Shown piece after piece: positions 31,604-42,500 of a stretch of DNA of 64,000 nt. The DNA lies in assembly GCA_032718475.1 (NCBI GenBank), contig JAUCBJ010007821.1:1-64000 (forward strand). The letters run 5' to 3'. Made by a program: the position numbers and the translations under genes. The notes beneath the pieces are model-generated. The model saw only the letters and a list, made by a program, of their open reading frames with translations, did not search any database and was not told the origin of the DNA. Within the stretch, counting starts at the first letter, position 1. The number at the start of each line of letters is the position of its first letter. The DNA is from Nemertoderma westbladi (lineage: Eukaryota > Xenacoelomorpha > Nemertodermatida > Nemertodermatidae).

Positions 31604-32863
31604 ATGTCCTCTAAGCGAACCAGCACCTATGGTGCCGAAGCTGAGCCAACGACTGCCAGTTTTCGTCGAAAGAGTATCAACGCAAATGGATGCAAATCGG
31701 TTGGACTTGGAACTGACAAAACCAAACAGAAAGGCCAAATGGACAAACATTCAACCAGTATAATAGGCCTCAAGGGGTCGGCTGAAATCCCAGCTGGAGT
31801 CGGTACGAATCGTCCTGACGGCTACGGATAGTTCGAGATTGAATGTTCGGGAAAAAACTGCACAATCTCCATGATCTGCATTACAACTCGCGGCACTGAC
31901 TTCGGTAAAGTCGACTTTTACTGCGGGAAGTGTGCTAGAAGCCAACTAAATAGTATCTCACAAGCCTTAATCGAGAGTGAATTACGACTGGACGAGAAAA
32001 TAAAATCACATAGCCACCTACTCAAACAGTTAAATGAAACCATGGTGAAACACGAATAAAAAATGGAGTTACTTCGGTCAGAACTGAAGGATCATGTGGA
32101 CACTACAGAAGCATCAACTACTGCCCTTGAACAGGATGTCGACCGACTACGGGAGACCAACCAAGTAGTAGATATGCCTGTGACACCGCGTATGGACGAT
32201 GACGTTATTGCCGAGGATATCGCCAGTCAATGGCAGACTGCAGGTCTGGGGAACCGTAACCGCCGTTGGAATCGTAATAATATCCCACAAGCGAACCCGT
32301 CGAATATGGCCCTCCTCGCCCGTCAACTGAAGGATGAGGAAAGTGAGCATAGCAAACGAAAGAACAACCTTGTTGTAAAAGGACATACAGCAAATGATAA
32401 TGTAACTCAACTAATCATTAACATTGCATTTTCCCTCAACGTCGACTTAGCTGAAGCCGAAATAACTACGAAAAACATTAGAAGAAATGAAGATGAAAAT
32501 TTGCCACCAATAGTAATCGTAACTCTACCTGCAGTGAAAAAGTCAATGATTTTGAGGAAGGCGCGTGAACTACGACAATCTGAGAATTACAGCCATATAT
32601 ATATATCTCAAGATTATACACCAGCGGAAAGCAAGCTCCAATATGAGCTCCGTGAAAAACGACGTGCACTGATCACACAACAACCTGATAAGCAGTGGAT
32701 AATCTACCGAGGCCAAGTCAAAGATGCGGCTACGATCAAACAAGCCACTCGAGGACAACCTACAACACTTTCACCTAACGATCAAACACAATCGTCTCGC
32801 GTATTCTACAGATCTCCCCCATCAACCCAACCAACAGTCGATCTAACTCAGTCTCTAGATTGA
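31604..32863 (+). pseudogene. LINE ORF1 with two in-frame stops
   Basis: ATG at 31604. The frame is held throughout but has TAG at 31829-31831 and TAA at 32057-32059, ending at TGA 32861-32863. A Cys-rich segment (ECSGKNC, YCGKCA) at 31840-31940 suggests a PHD-like zinc finger, followed by a coiled coil (LLKQLNETMVKHE, ALEQDVDRLRE). The C-terminal domain at 32340-32700 (NNLVVKG, NIRRNEDENLPPIVIVTL) resembles the RNA-binding ORF1p domain of CR1/L2 elements. The protein would bind LINE RNA. The two stops suggest decay or stop readthrough; no frameshifts are present. Confidence 0.75.
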
Positions 32864-35800
32864 CTTCGTGTATTTTCTTCACCTGTTGCTGTGAGCTCCA
32901 CTAACTCGGCTGTCTCACATTCAGATATTGCTCACTCGACTGCTCGAAGCTCAAGAATCTCAGATTTGGTTGACTCCGGCAACATTATTGACCAAGCAGG
33001 TACTGCTCAAGAAACCGACTGCAACGGTGATCAGCATATACAACCTCGAAGTCCATGTGACCAACATCGAGCAATATCTTTCAGCAATGTCAATGCACGT
33101 TCCATACGCAACAAAATCCCAAACATCATGGACTACGTCATCACTAAACGTATCAACATATGTGCTGTTACAGAGACTTGGCTAAGTAGTGACGATGACG
33201 CGGTTCGGGCACTTTGTCAAATCGCCGGATATTCTCTATTCGATTCACCCAGGCGAACTGGCAGGGGTGGCGGGACAGGGATAATTGCAGCACATCCATT
33301 CCACGCTAAACTTAGTCAAGACGGCGTGTTTGATTCTTTTGAATACTCAACATGGAAAATCTACAATGTAAAGAAACTAATATTTATTATTGTAATAATT
33401 TATCGACGCCCATATTCTACTAACCACCCTGTAACAGTTCAACAGTTTATCATTGATTTCCCTGTATTCATCGAACCTCTACTCACAATTAAGCAGAAAA
33501 TAATTATAACTGCCGACTTCAATATCCATATAAATGATGCTAATGACAACTACACTGCAAAATTCCTGGATCAAATAGCTGGAATTGGCCTCACCCAACA
33601 TGTCACGGTTCCGACTCATATATCAGGAAATACCATTGACTTAATCATCACACGGAACAATAATGAGCTACTAATCAGTAAACCATCCATAGGCGAGCAA
33701 TTATCTGATCATTACTTTGTGAATGCTCTCATCAAACACCCATTCTCTCTACCGACAATTAAAACGGTGACCTCTCGCAACCTTAAGGATATAAATCTGG
33801 AAAAGTTTCGGATGGACATACAACAGTCGGCATTATGTAAACAACACATCTACTCAACGCTTAATGTGGAATCCTCGGTGACTATGTACAATGATGAACT
33901 AACATCTATCATTGACCAACACGCACCATTAACCACCAGAAATATAAAAGTTCGCAACTCAAACCCCTGGTACAACGGCGCGCTCAGCGAATTAAAGCGA
34001 AAACGACGACAGGCAGAAAGAAAATGGAGACGGACTCGGCTGCCGCTCGACGCTGCTTACCTAGCTGCTGCTCGTGATCGTTACAGCCACGCCATAGCGA
34101 ACGCCCAGAAAAAGTTCTACACCAATAAAATCATCGCATGCGGCAAAGATCAGAAACAACTTTTCACATTCATAAAAACACTCACTATACCAACTGCAGA
34201 GCAAGAACTTCCTGCCCCTCACAGCTCACTCTCACTTCCTGATTCTTTTGGTGATTTCTTTGTTAACAAAATTGAAAAGATTCGAGATGAACTATCAGTG
34301 ATCCGAACTGAAATTAACAATGTACCGGTGTCATATAATGACGATGATGTTCCTCTGACTACAGCTGAATTCTCATGTTTTTCTCCGTGTACTGAAGAAG
34401 CTGTAAACAAACTGATTATGAATGCGCCCAACAAACAGTGCCCCCTTGATCCCATCCCGACTTTCATCTTAAAACAAGTAATAACTGAACTGTTGCCTTT
34501 GATTACCAACATTGTAAACAAATCAATAACAACAGGAAGTTTTCCTGAACAATGGCGTGAAGCAATAATTACAGCAGCCCTAAAGAATGTGAAACTCGAG
34601 TCCATAATATTCCAGAATTTTCGACCAGTCAGTGGATTGGCTTTTTTATCGAAACTCACTGAACGCGCAGCTATATCTCAGCTAATGCCGCACATCAAGC
34701 CTCTGTTTCCCATCAACCAATCAGCGTACATGCAGAACCACAGCACAGAAACGACCCTTCTCCGTGTGCATTCAGATATTTTAATGGCCATGGACGACCA
34801 ACGAGTAACACTTTTAGTTTTCCTAGATTTGAGTGCTGCTTTTGATACTGTTGATCGCAAAACTCTTCTCGACGTACTACGAACGAAAATGAATATAACC
34901 GATGTGGCTCACCAGTGGTTCACAGAATATCTTACAAATAGAACTCAGCGTGTGATAATCAAAGGATGCTGCTCAAAATCACTATGTGTCCGCCATGGGT
35001 TTCCCCAGGGCTCGTGCCTTGGCTGCATATTGTTTATAATATACGTAACGGCAATATACCAGATAATCGAACGCCATCTACCGGACGTACAAGGTTACGC
35101 CGATGATAACCAACTATATCTTTCTTTTAAACCTGACAGTGAATCGAACGAGAACGGAGCGGTAAAAGCTATGGAACTGTGCATTGATGAACTTCGCAAT
35201 TGGTTCATAAACAACTGGCTAAAAATAAATGATACCAAAACGGAATTTCTAATTATCGGTACTGATCAGCAACTATCGAAAGTAAATACATCATCAATTA
35301 CAGTTGGCGGCCACACAATAAATAAAACTGACAACGTTCGCAACCTTGGCGCTTATTTTGATAGTACAATGTCTATGAACACCTTTGTCACCAAAACGTG
35401 TAGCAGTGCATTCTATCACCTGAGAAATATACAGCGAATTCGACCGTTTTTAAACAAGACAACTACCGAGTCACTGATACACGCGTTTATATCGTCCAAA
35501 CTAGACTATTGTAATGCACTTTATTACGGAATTCCGGACTATCAAATAGCGCGTCTACAACGGGTTCAAAACGCGGCCGCTCGTTTGGTTTCGGGTGTTC
35601 GAAAGTTTGAACACATAACGGCAACGCCCACGCTGAAAGCACTGCATTGGCTGCCAGTAAAGAAGCGGATTGAATATAAAATAATACTCATTGTTTTTAA
35701 ATCCCTCCACAACAAAGCGCCGAAATACATCGATGAACTCATCAGCGTCTACCGCTCACCATACCATAGTCGATCTACTGATGCGCTTGTACTCCGTGTT

Positions 35801-35959
35801 CCGCCGCACAAACACGCCACACTCGGCCGTCGCGCCTTTGCAGTGTCCGGCCCAACCCTGTGGAACCAGCTACCGCGGCACATTCGCCTCACTCCAACAA
35901 TAGATGAATTTAAATCACTGCTAAAAACGCACCTATTTAAGACAAGTTATTCTTATTAG
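32864..35959 (+). CDS. LINE ORF2: APE endonuclease and reverse transcriptase
   Basis: Open from directly after the ORF1 TGA, in the same frame. There is no ATG before 33128, so translation may use readthrough, reinitiation or a non-AUG codon (GTG at 32891). The endonuclease (from ~33080) shows NVNARS, TETWL, TADFNIH and LSDHYF. The RT shows FLDLSAAFDT (~34817), GFPQGSCLG and YADDNQLY (~35096). The C-terminus has LDYCNALYYG, RVQNAAARLV and LHWLPV, characteristic of L2-type LINEs. About 1022 aa from GTG, a normal length. It nicks target DNA and copies the RNA by target-primed reverse transcription. No internal stops. Confidence 0.9.
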   Translation, partial: LRVFSSPVAVSSTNSAVSHSDIAHSTARSSRISDLVDSGNIIDQAGTAQETDCNGDQHIQPRSPCDQHRAISFSNVNARSIRNKIPNIMDYVITKRINICAVTETWLSSDDDAVRALCQIAGYSLFDSPRRTGRGGGTGIIAAHPFHAKLSQDGVFDSFEYSTWKIYNVKKLIFIIVIIYRRPYSTNHPVTVQQFIIDFPVFIEPLLTIKQKIIITADFNIHINDANDNYTAKFLDQIAGIGLTQHVTVPTHISGNTIDLIITRNNNELLISKPSIGEQLSDHYFVNALIKHPFSLPTIKTVTSRNLKDINLEKFRMDIQQSALCKQHIYSTLNVESSVTMYNDELTSIIDQHAPLTTRNIKVRNSNPWYNGALSELKRKRRQAERKWRRTRLPLDAAYLAAARDRYSHAIANAQKKFYTNKIIACGKDQKQLFTFIKTLTIPTAEQELPAPHSSLSLPDSFGDFFVNKIEKIRDELSVIRTEINNVPVSYNDDDVPLTTAEFSCFSPCTEEAVNKLIMNAPNKQCPLDPIPTFILKQVITELLPLITNIVNKSITTGSFPEQWREAIITAALKNVKLESIIFQNFRPVSGLAFLSKLTERAAISQLMPHIKPLFPINQSAYMQNHSTETTLLRVHSDILMAMDDQRVTLLVFLDLSAAFDTVDRKTLLDVLRTKMNITDVAHQWFTEYLTNRTQRVIIKGCCSKSLCVRHGFPQGSCLGCILFIIYVTAIYQIIERHLPDVQGYADDNQLYLSFKPDSESNENGAVKAMELCIDELRNWFINNWLKINDTKTEFLIIGTDQQLSKVNTSSITVGGHTINKTDNVRNLGAYFDSTMSMNTFVTKTCSSAFYHLRNIQRIRPFLNKTTTESLIHAFISSKLDYCNALYYGIPDYQIARLQRVQNAAARLVSGVRKFEHITATPTLKALHWLPVKKRIEYKIILIVFKSLHNKAPKYIDELISVYRSPYHSRSTDALVLRVPPHKHATLGRRAFAVSGPTLWNQLPRHIRLTPTIDEFKSLLKTHLFKTSYSY

Positions 35960-36336
35960 TTCATTTTTTCATATTTTTCGTTTTAACATCGCCATTTGTT
36001 TTAACCCCGCCAACATTCGTTTTAACTCATCTTTATTTGTTTTAACCCCGCCAGCGTCGTTTTAATTCATCCTTCATTTGTTTTTCAACGCCAGCATTAG
36101 TTATAAACTCATACGTCATTTGTTTTATAGAACTCGTCGGCGTTTGTTTTAACTTGTCCTTCAATTGTTTCAACTCGGCCAACAACCCATTGTTTGTTTT
36201 AACTCAATACTTGTCTGTTTTTAATTATGAAATATTTATTTTTACTTCATTGATTGCCTTTCGTGCAGCGCCTAGAATAATTAGTATCATTTTTAAATAG
36301 GCGCTATATAAATTATACATTATTATTATTATTATT
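35960..36336 (+). other. LINE 3' noncoding region
   Basis: Degenerate ~40-bp repeats of cgttttaactcatctttatttgtt type, then the conserved-looking tail ggcgctatataaattatacat and (ATT)n. The ORF2 stop is TAG at 35957-35959. Confidence 0.75.
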
Positions 36337-37310
36337 AAGTTTGTAATCAGTCGATCCCGTGCCTAACTTGTTACAAGTTAGTAATTGGTCGTTCCCGTTC
36401 CTAACTTGTTACAAGTTTGTAATCAGTCGATCCCGTGCCTAACTTGTTACAAGTTAGTAATTGGTCGTTCCCGTTCCTAACTTGTTACAAGTTTGTAATC
36501 AGTCGATCCCGTGCCTAACTTGTTACAAGTTAGTAATTGGTCGTTCCCGTTCCTAACTTGTTACAAGTTTGTAATCAGTCGATCCCGTGCCTAACTTGTT
36601 ACAAGTTTGTAATCAGTCGATCCCGTGCCTAACTTGTTACAAGTTAGTAATTGGCCGATCCCGTGCCTAAGTTGTTACAAGTTTGTAATTGGCCGATCCC
36701 GTTCCTAACTTGTTACAAGTTTGTAATCAGTCGATCCCGTGCCTAACTTGTTACAAGTTTGTAATCAGTCGATCCCGTGCCTAACTTGTTACAAGTTAGT
36801 AATTGGCCGATCCCGTGCCTAAGTTGTTACAAGTTTGTAATTGGCCGATCCCGTTCCTAACTTGTTAAAAGTTTGTAATTAGTCGATCCCATGCCTAACT
36901 TGTTAGAAGTTAGTAATTGGCCGATCCCGTGCCTAACGTGTTACAAGTTCGTAATTAGTCGATCTCGTGCCTAACTTGTTACAAGTTAGTAATTGGCCGA
37001 ACCCGTGCTTAAGTTGTTACAAGTTTGTAATTGGTCGATCCCGTGCCTAACTTATTACAAGTTAGTAATTGGCCGATCCCGTGCCTAACTTGTTACAAGT
37101 TTGTAATTGGTCGACCCCGTTCCTAACTTCTAACTTGTTACAAGTTTGTAATTAGTCGATTCCGTGCCTAACTTATTATAAGTTAGTAATTGGCCGATCC
37201 CGTGCCTAACTTGTTACAAGTTTGTAATTGGTCGACCCCGTTCCTAACTTGTTACAAGTTTGTAATTAGTCGATTCCGTGCCTAACTTGTTACAAGTTTG
37301 TAATTAGTGC
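36337..37310. repeat. 38-bp minisatellite, main array (~25 copies)
   Basis: Unit spacing is 38 bp (ctaacttg at 36363, 36401, 36439). Two subtypes, tcagtcgatcccgtgc and ttggtcgttcccgttc, alternate at first, giving a 76-bp higher-order period. Each unit contains the inverted pair acttgttacaagt. No spacers between units, so not a CRISPR-like array. Confidence 0.92.
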
Positions 37311-37930
37311 GCCAACCAAATCTTTATTGGAAATATTAGATTCAAAAATACAAACAAATACTAATTTTCGTTAAAATTGACTTAATTTTCTGCCGTTAAA
37401 TTATATTACTTAATTTACCATCAGGGATACTTTCAGTAAGAAGTGGGACCTTCGCGCAGCACGTGAGATAACTTTACTAATACTTTATACTAAGTATAAA
37501 CTCGAAAGGGTTATAAATAACATGTAAACATATCATCTCCCCCTGAACAATTTTACCCTGCAGCGACAGACTGGATAATTGCAGAAGGGTTAAACCATGG
37601 AATACTAAATATACTCGATAAAATTCATAAAAAATTTTTTGAATTTTATCGATTATCTGCTCATTATCTTTAACATTATATTATTCAATTAAAGTTAACC
37701 GCGTACGTACTTATTTTAATATGTAAATTATGTAAACATTTTATTATATATTTATATCATTGAAGACGTGTGTTAGTTAATACACGAAATGGCCATATGA
37801 TAAAAGGAATTTGTTTTACTTAGAATCGTGGCTTAGACCCTTACAACACCAATATAACTCGATTTTAATATGTATTCGCCGCGAACGACATCTTTCAAAC
37901 TCGCTTCATATTTAAAGCGAATACAGTCAC
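37311..37930. other. AT-rich intergenic stretch
   Basis: No open frame, repeat or RNA gene that I can support. An imperfect inverted pair ttcataaaaaattttttgaa lies near 37625. Confidence 0.5.
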
Positions 37931-38981
37931 ACAATGGTTGGCATAGTGTCCTTTAAGATGCGTCTCAAGAAAGTCATGGGCGGTCCACCATGCTTATTCA
38001 CTCCATGAGGCCGCCAAAGCACAAGATTATGCAACTGGTTGGTCCTCACGGCGAAAGAAATGTCCTGCAAAGCGGATGAGGCTTTGTTCTAGTGTCAAGT
38101 TGGGGGAACCAATAAGACACCTCCAATGTTATATATTGTCTGGTTGGAGATGTGTGCATTGTACATGATACAGTGAAACCGGCGTAGCATTCTTGTGAAT
38201 GTGCCATCCAGAGATTTGGTGTCCTCAGCAGTTAGAGCCCAGCAGTAGTTCCAGCGAACTACTGCTGCTCTAAATAATCGGACCTTAAGTTTCCGATGAA
38301 TTCTATGTGACTTCTAAATCATGGAAAGCCCATTCAAGTCTGCACATGCCTTTCCCTTAAGTATTCGAAGGTCCTCACCTGACTTCCGGATCCATGATCC
38401 CAGATAACAGAAGTCGTCCACATGCTCAAGCATACCATCCTTTGAGCTTATGCTCATCCGGTCAGAGACTTACTGAGGACTTTCAAAGTTAACTGTCACA
38501 ATTTTGGTCTTTTTGGAGTTAATAAAAAGACCAACACTAGAAGCAGCCTGTTCTAATGAGCTGAGCAGCCATTGGGCTCCCTCTAGTGATTCTGAGAGAA
38601 CTCCTAAGTCATCAGCAAAGTCTAGATCAGTTAGGTACTTGGGAGAATTTCCTCTGGAGTTCTCTGGAGTTCTGGAGCCAGTAGGTGGAGTTATCATCAC
38701 CCCATCATCATTATGATGATCTAAGGACATGCGTAGAACATAGTCAACAACAATTATGAACAAGAATGGCGCAAGTGAGTCTCCTTGGAGGACTCCCCAT
38801 AACACTTCAAATGGTTCTGTGTCACCGTCAACAGTAGACACAAATGTTGTCGAACCATCGTATACTGATCTGATTGCTGCAATAATTTCATCAGGAATCC
38901 CATATAATGAAAGTATGTTGAACATACGTGAGCGAGAGACTGAATCAAAGGCCTTGAAAAAGTCAACAAAGATAACACCCA
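37931..38981 (-). pseudogene. RTE-like LINE reverse transcriptase, 3' part (decayed)
   Basis: On the minus strand 38981-38470 encodes RT motifs VDFFKAFDSVSR, GVLQGDSLAPFLF and LDFADDLG, then an in-frame stop at 38472-38470. Downstream (38460-37931) homology to the C-terminal LINE region persists in pieces: an EHVDDFCYLGSWI-like segment and a LVLWRPHG-like segment, with stops and frame changes. The 5' part of the same RT lies at 50739-50970, beyond the LTR-C insertion. Clade assignment (RTE-like versus other non-LTR) is tentative. Confidence 0.8.
38977..38981. repeat. Target-site duplication ACCCA, left copy of LTR-C
   Basis: ACCCA precedes TGTTAAC at 38982 and follows ...GTCACA at 50734-50738. 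The RT frame of the surrounding LINE remnant is continuous if the element and one copy are removed. Confidence 0.93.
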
Positions 38982-39519
38982 TGTTAACTTATTCAATCCC
39001 GCCAACACCCCATAAAGTTGTAAGCCGATAAGCAATATTGGGAGCCACGAGATTGGGCAATTAACCAACTCGTGCCATCCCAATAAGAGTGGGAAGGAAG
39101 CACACAATAGAGGGTCAGGGGCCAAACCCCTAACCCAAGGAGAACAGGTGGAGTGAACGGGAATACTCCACGGGGCGCCAACAAGGGTATTAACCAATCA
39201 GAGGGGGGAATGGCATCGATTGAGTAGCAGTAAGGCCACCGTGCAATATAACCAATAACCTATTAATCAGTGATTCAGTTATCTCAGTGCAGCAGTGCTA
39301 GCGTAGGGTACAGCCAATTAGTTTAGTTAGGGGATCACGGGACTTTAGTTACCGTATCCCGCCTACCGTATAATTCACAATATATCTATATCCTATAACC
39401 TATTATTATACACCGAACTTCAGAACTCAGTTATCTTTATTTCACTCTTATACACGGCGGGGACGCGTGGACTAAATACCACATCGGATAAATCGGGATC
39501 CCTCCTGGATCCCGTCACA
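38982..39519 (+). repeat. 5' LTR of LTR-C (538 bp)
   Basis: Begins TGTTAACTT and ends GGATCCCGTCACA. Same length as the 3' LTR; the visible difference is A/G at position 6. Contains the inverted pair gggaatactccac/gtggagtgaacggg. The end GTCACA is shared with the solo LTR at 55998-56633, so the families are related. Confidence 0.93.
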
Positions 39520-39570
39520 GTAACTAAACCGAGCTGCCGCCCTAGTTAAACTCTAAGAACTGCAACCTAG

Positions 39571-42500
39571 CTAGCCGAATCATCAGGCTAGGAGGCCCAG
39601 GCGGACCCCGGGCGAAGATCAAACGATCCGCGAGGCCGCGACCAGGCGGTATAGGCCCACGACGCCGGAGCCATCGGTAACGGGTGACCCGGAAGTCCAA
39701 GAGAAGGGGGACCGTCTGGAATCAGAATCCGAGTTGAGAGGAGAGGGACTCGAGCCGGAGGATAGAGAGAACGAGGTCGAGGGAGAAAGAGACGAGTCGA
39801 CACGAGACGGAGAACGGCGCGCCGATGTCGCCGGCCAGCTACCGGCCGAGGGCGACGAGCGGCCCACCGAAACGGCGACGGTGGGGCCGACGGTACGACG
39901 CCGGACGCGAAGAGACGGAGGAGAGATTGGTACCGATGTCGCCGGCCAGCTAAAGGCCGAGGGCGACGGACGGCCCACCGGAACGGCGACGGTGGAGCCG
40001 CCGGTACGACGTCGAACCCGGAGGGCCGGAGGAGAGGTCGGCGACGAGGACGTCGGGGTATCAGAGCGACTTCGACGGGCCTACAACGCGACCCGAAGGA
40101 TGATAAAGGACGCCAAGAAGGAAGGGGCGAAGGTAGACGAGGTGAGACTGAGAAAGCGACTAGGTGAGTCGGATAGACACATAAATTACCTAATACGTTT
40201 TGGGCAAAGAGAACTAGCCGAAACGAGAGCACACGGGATTGCCGGGGAACTGTTTGTACTATGGGAGTGTGGGAGTATGGAACCTAGTGTAGCGTCAGTG
40301 TACATAGGGCCATACTTGGTCGATGCCCGGGGAGTAAAACCAGTAGGCTGGAGGGAACCCGAAGGGGGCGAATCCGAGGTTAACCCCGAGGATTCGGCCT
40401 CGTCGGTCGGAGAAAGCTCCGGGAAGCGGGGGGAAATCAGTAGGTCGGGAAGGCGGGGGAAATCCGTCGTAACCGATAAGTCTGTTACATCCTCCGCGAA
40501 AGGAAGAGCGGTGAGAGAGATAGGTGCCGAATATCGTCTCAGCATGGCAGCGAAAGATCATAGAGAAATGAAGGAACGGCTAGAGGAAGGGAGGGTGCGG
40601 TTAGAGAGGGAAACGGCATTGCTTAAAGAAACAGGAGAGAGGGCCGAAAGGGCTTTGAAAAGCCTAAGGGAGTATGATGAGATAGAGGAAAGGGAGTGTA
40701 GGGAGCGTGAGGCGAGAGAGGAAAGGGGGCGCAAGGAGCGTGAGGCAAGGGAGGAAAGGGAACGCAAGGAGCGTGAGGCGGAACGCAAGGAGCGTGAGGC
40801 GAGAATGGAAAAGGAACGCAAGGAGCGTGAGGCGAGAGAGGAAGGGGAACGCAAGGAGCGTGAGGCAAGGGAGGAAAGGGAACGCAAGGAGCGTGAGGCG
40901 GAACGCAAGGAGCGTGAGGCGAGAGAGGAAAAGGAACGTAAGGAGCGCGAAGTGAGACGAAGGGAGAGTATTAAGAGTGCTGCAGAGTCGGCCATTAGGG
41001 ACACCCGGGAGCGTGAGAGAAGAGTGGCAGAGACTGAGGGAGAAAACAAGAAAATAGAGAGACAACAGAGTGAGTCTGCGGGAGATGAGATTAAACGGGC
41101 GCACGAGTTGCAACTCGTGCGAAAAGCGCCGTCTGAAAGCGGGGCCGGCTCGGGTATTTTTAGGGAGCCGGGGGCCGTAGAAACATTTATTAATACCCCA
41201 CTGACAGGGACCGCACGACAGACTCAAGACTGGTGCGACCGTACGAGCGGGGGGGGTAATAATGATATTGGTACTGTAGACGTTGTTGATATTAATAGTA
41301 CCGTATGGGATAACACTAATCAAACCTTTATTGCAGGAAATACTTTGCCTAGTGGTAGTAATTTAAATTTAAATCAGAACAATCCCAATACTAATGTAGA
41401 AAATAATCCTAATGTTGATGTAGTTACGCAAAATAATTCAAATAATCAAAATAATAATCCGAACTCGGACCTACAAAATAATTTAAATAACGCAATTACG
41501 CAAAATAATTCGAATAATTTAAATAATGACCCATGCCCGAATTTACAAAATAACTCAGATAACGTAGTCGCGCAGAATAATGCAAATGGTTTTGTTTCAA
41601 ACGAGCAAATTGATTCCGTTTCTAATATAGGTGCTATTAATGCAAACACGTCGGGCCTACATAACCAGGGAGCAGAGGGCCTGGTAGGCCACGTAGTTAG
41701 TGGACAGGGAGCAGAGGGCCTGGTAGGCCACGTAGTTAGTAGACAGGGAGCAGAGGGCCTGGTAGGCCACGTGGTTGGTAGGGAGGGAGTAGAGGGCCTG
41801 GTAGGCCACGCAATAGCAGAGGGAGAGGCGGGGGTGAACAGACCCGACCGTGGTAGGGTTGATGTGTCGACTAGAGAGGTATATAATAGCGGGGAAAGAG
41901 GTAGCGAAGTTAGATGTAGCGAGTGGGGGGGGGGGGGCTACGAGGGCCCCACAACAGAGAGTTAGCGGCGAGAAGGGGGGGGGCAGAGAGTGTCCCACAG
42001 CCGTCAGCGGATAATGCGAGGGCCGAACAAGGTAAACCGCAACAACCGGCGACGGAAAGTAATAGGGGGATTGCGAGTATCCCCAGCGACGTGCGATCGA
42101 GCAGAGAAAGACAGGTTGACGTCGCGGGAGGGCAGACGGAGCGTCGAGCCCGATCAGAGGAGGAAAGAAGAACAGTGGGGTTTAACCGGGAGGTCGACGA
42201 GAGATCTCGTGAGCGGGAATATTCCACTGATAGGAGAAGAGAGGAAGACAGTAGTAGGAGTATCGCCGCAAACGATAGAAGAGCGAGGACGGACAGCGAG
42301 CCGTCGGTAGTCGAGATGAGAACGGAGAGTCAGTGGGGTCGGACTCCGGGAGATTGCCGTCGCCCCGGAGGGATGCGATCCGGTGAGACGCATTACACGG
42401 CGAGAGAGGGGTACGCGATGTACCGGTACGAAGATGAAAACAGTGGAGAGGGGGGTCGAAGAGAAACTTTCCGACGGAATATACCTACCGATCGAGAATA

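Larger units (their letters stand above)
31414..36336 (+). mobile_element. L2-type (CR1 superclade) LINE, nearly full length
   Basis: Inserted in the 38-bp minisatellite with AAGT on both sides (31410-31413, 36337-36340) as a short target duplication. It has a 5' noncoding part, ORF1, ORF2 with endonuclease and RT, and a 3' noncoding part of degenerate gttttaaccccgcc repeats. The end is ggcgctatataaattatac followed by an ATT microsatellite, the tail style of L2/CR1 elements. Confidence 0.9.

Noticed and set aside
31290-37310. Possible CRISPR array
   Set aside because: Units are contiguous 38-bp repeats without unique spacers, and the genome is eukaryotic.
40558-41323. Ser/Leu-rich minus-strand ORFs opposite the LTR-C coiled coil
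   Set aside because: Shadow of the Glu/Arg/Lys repeat on the plus strand; same situation at 6846-7613.
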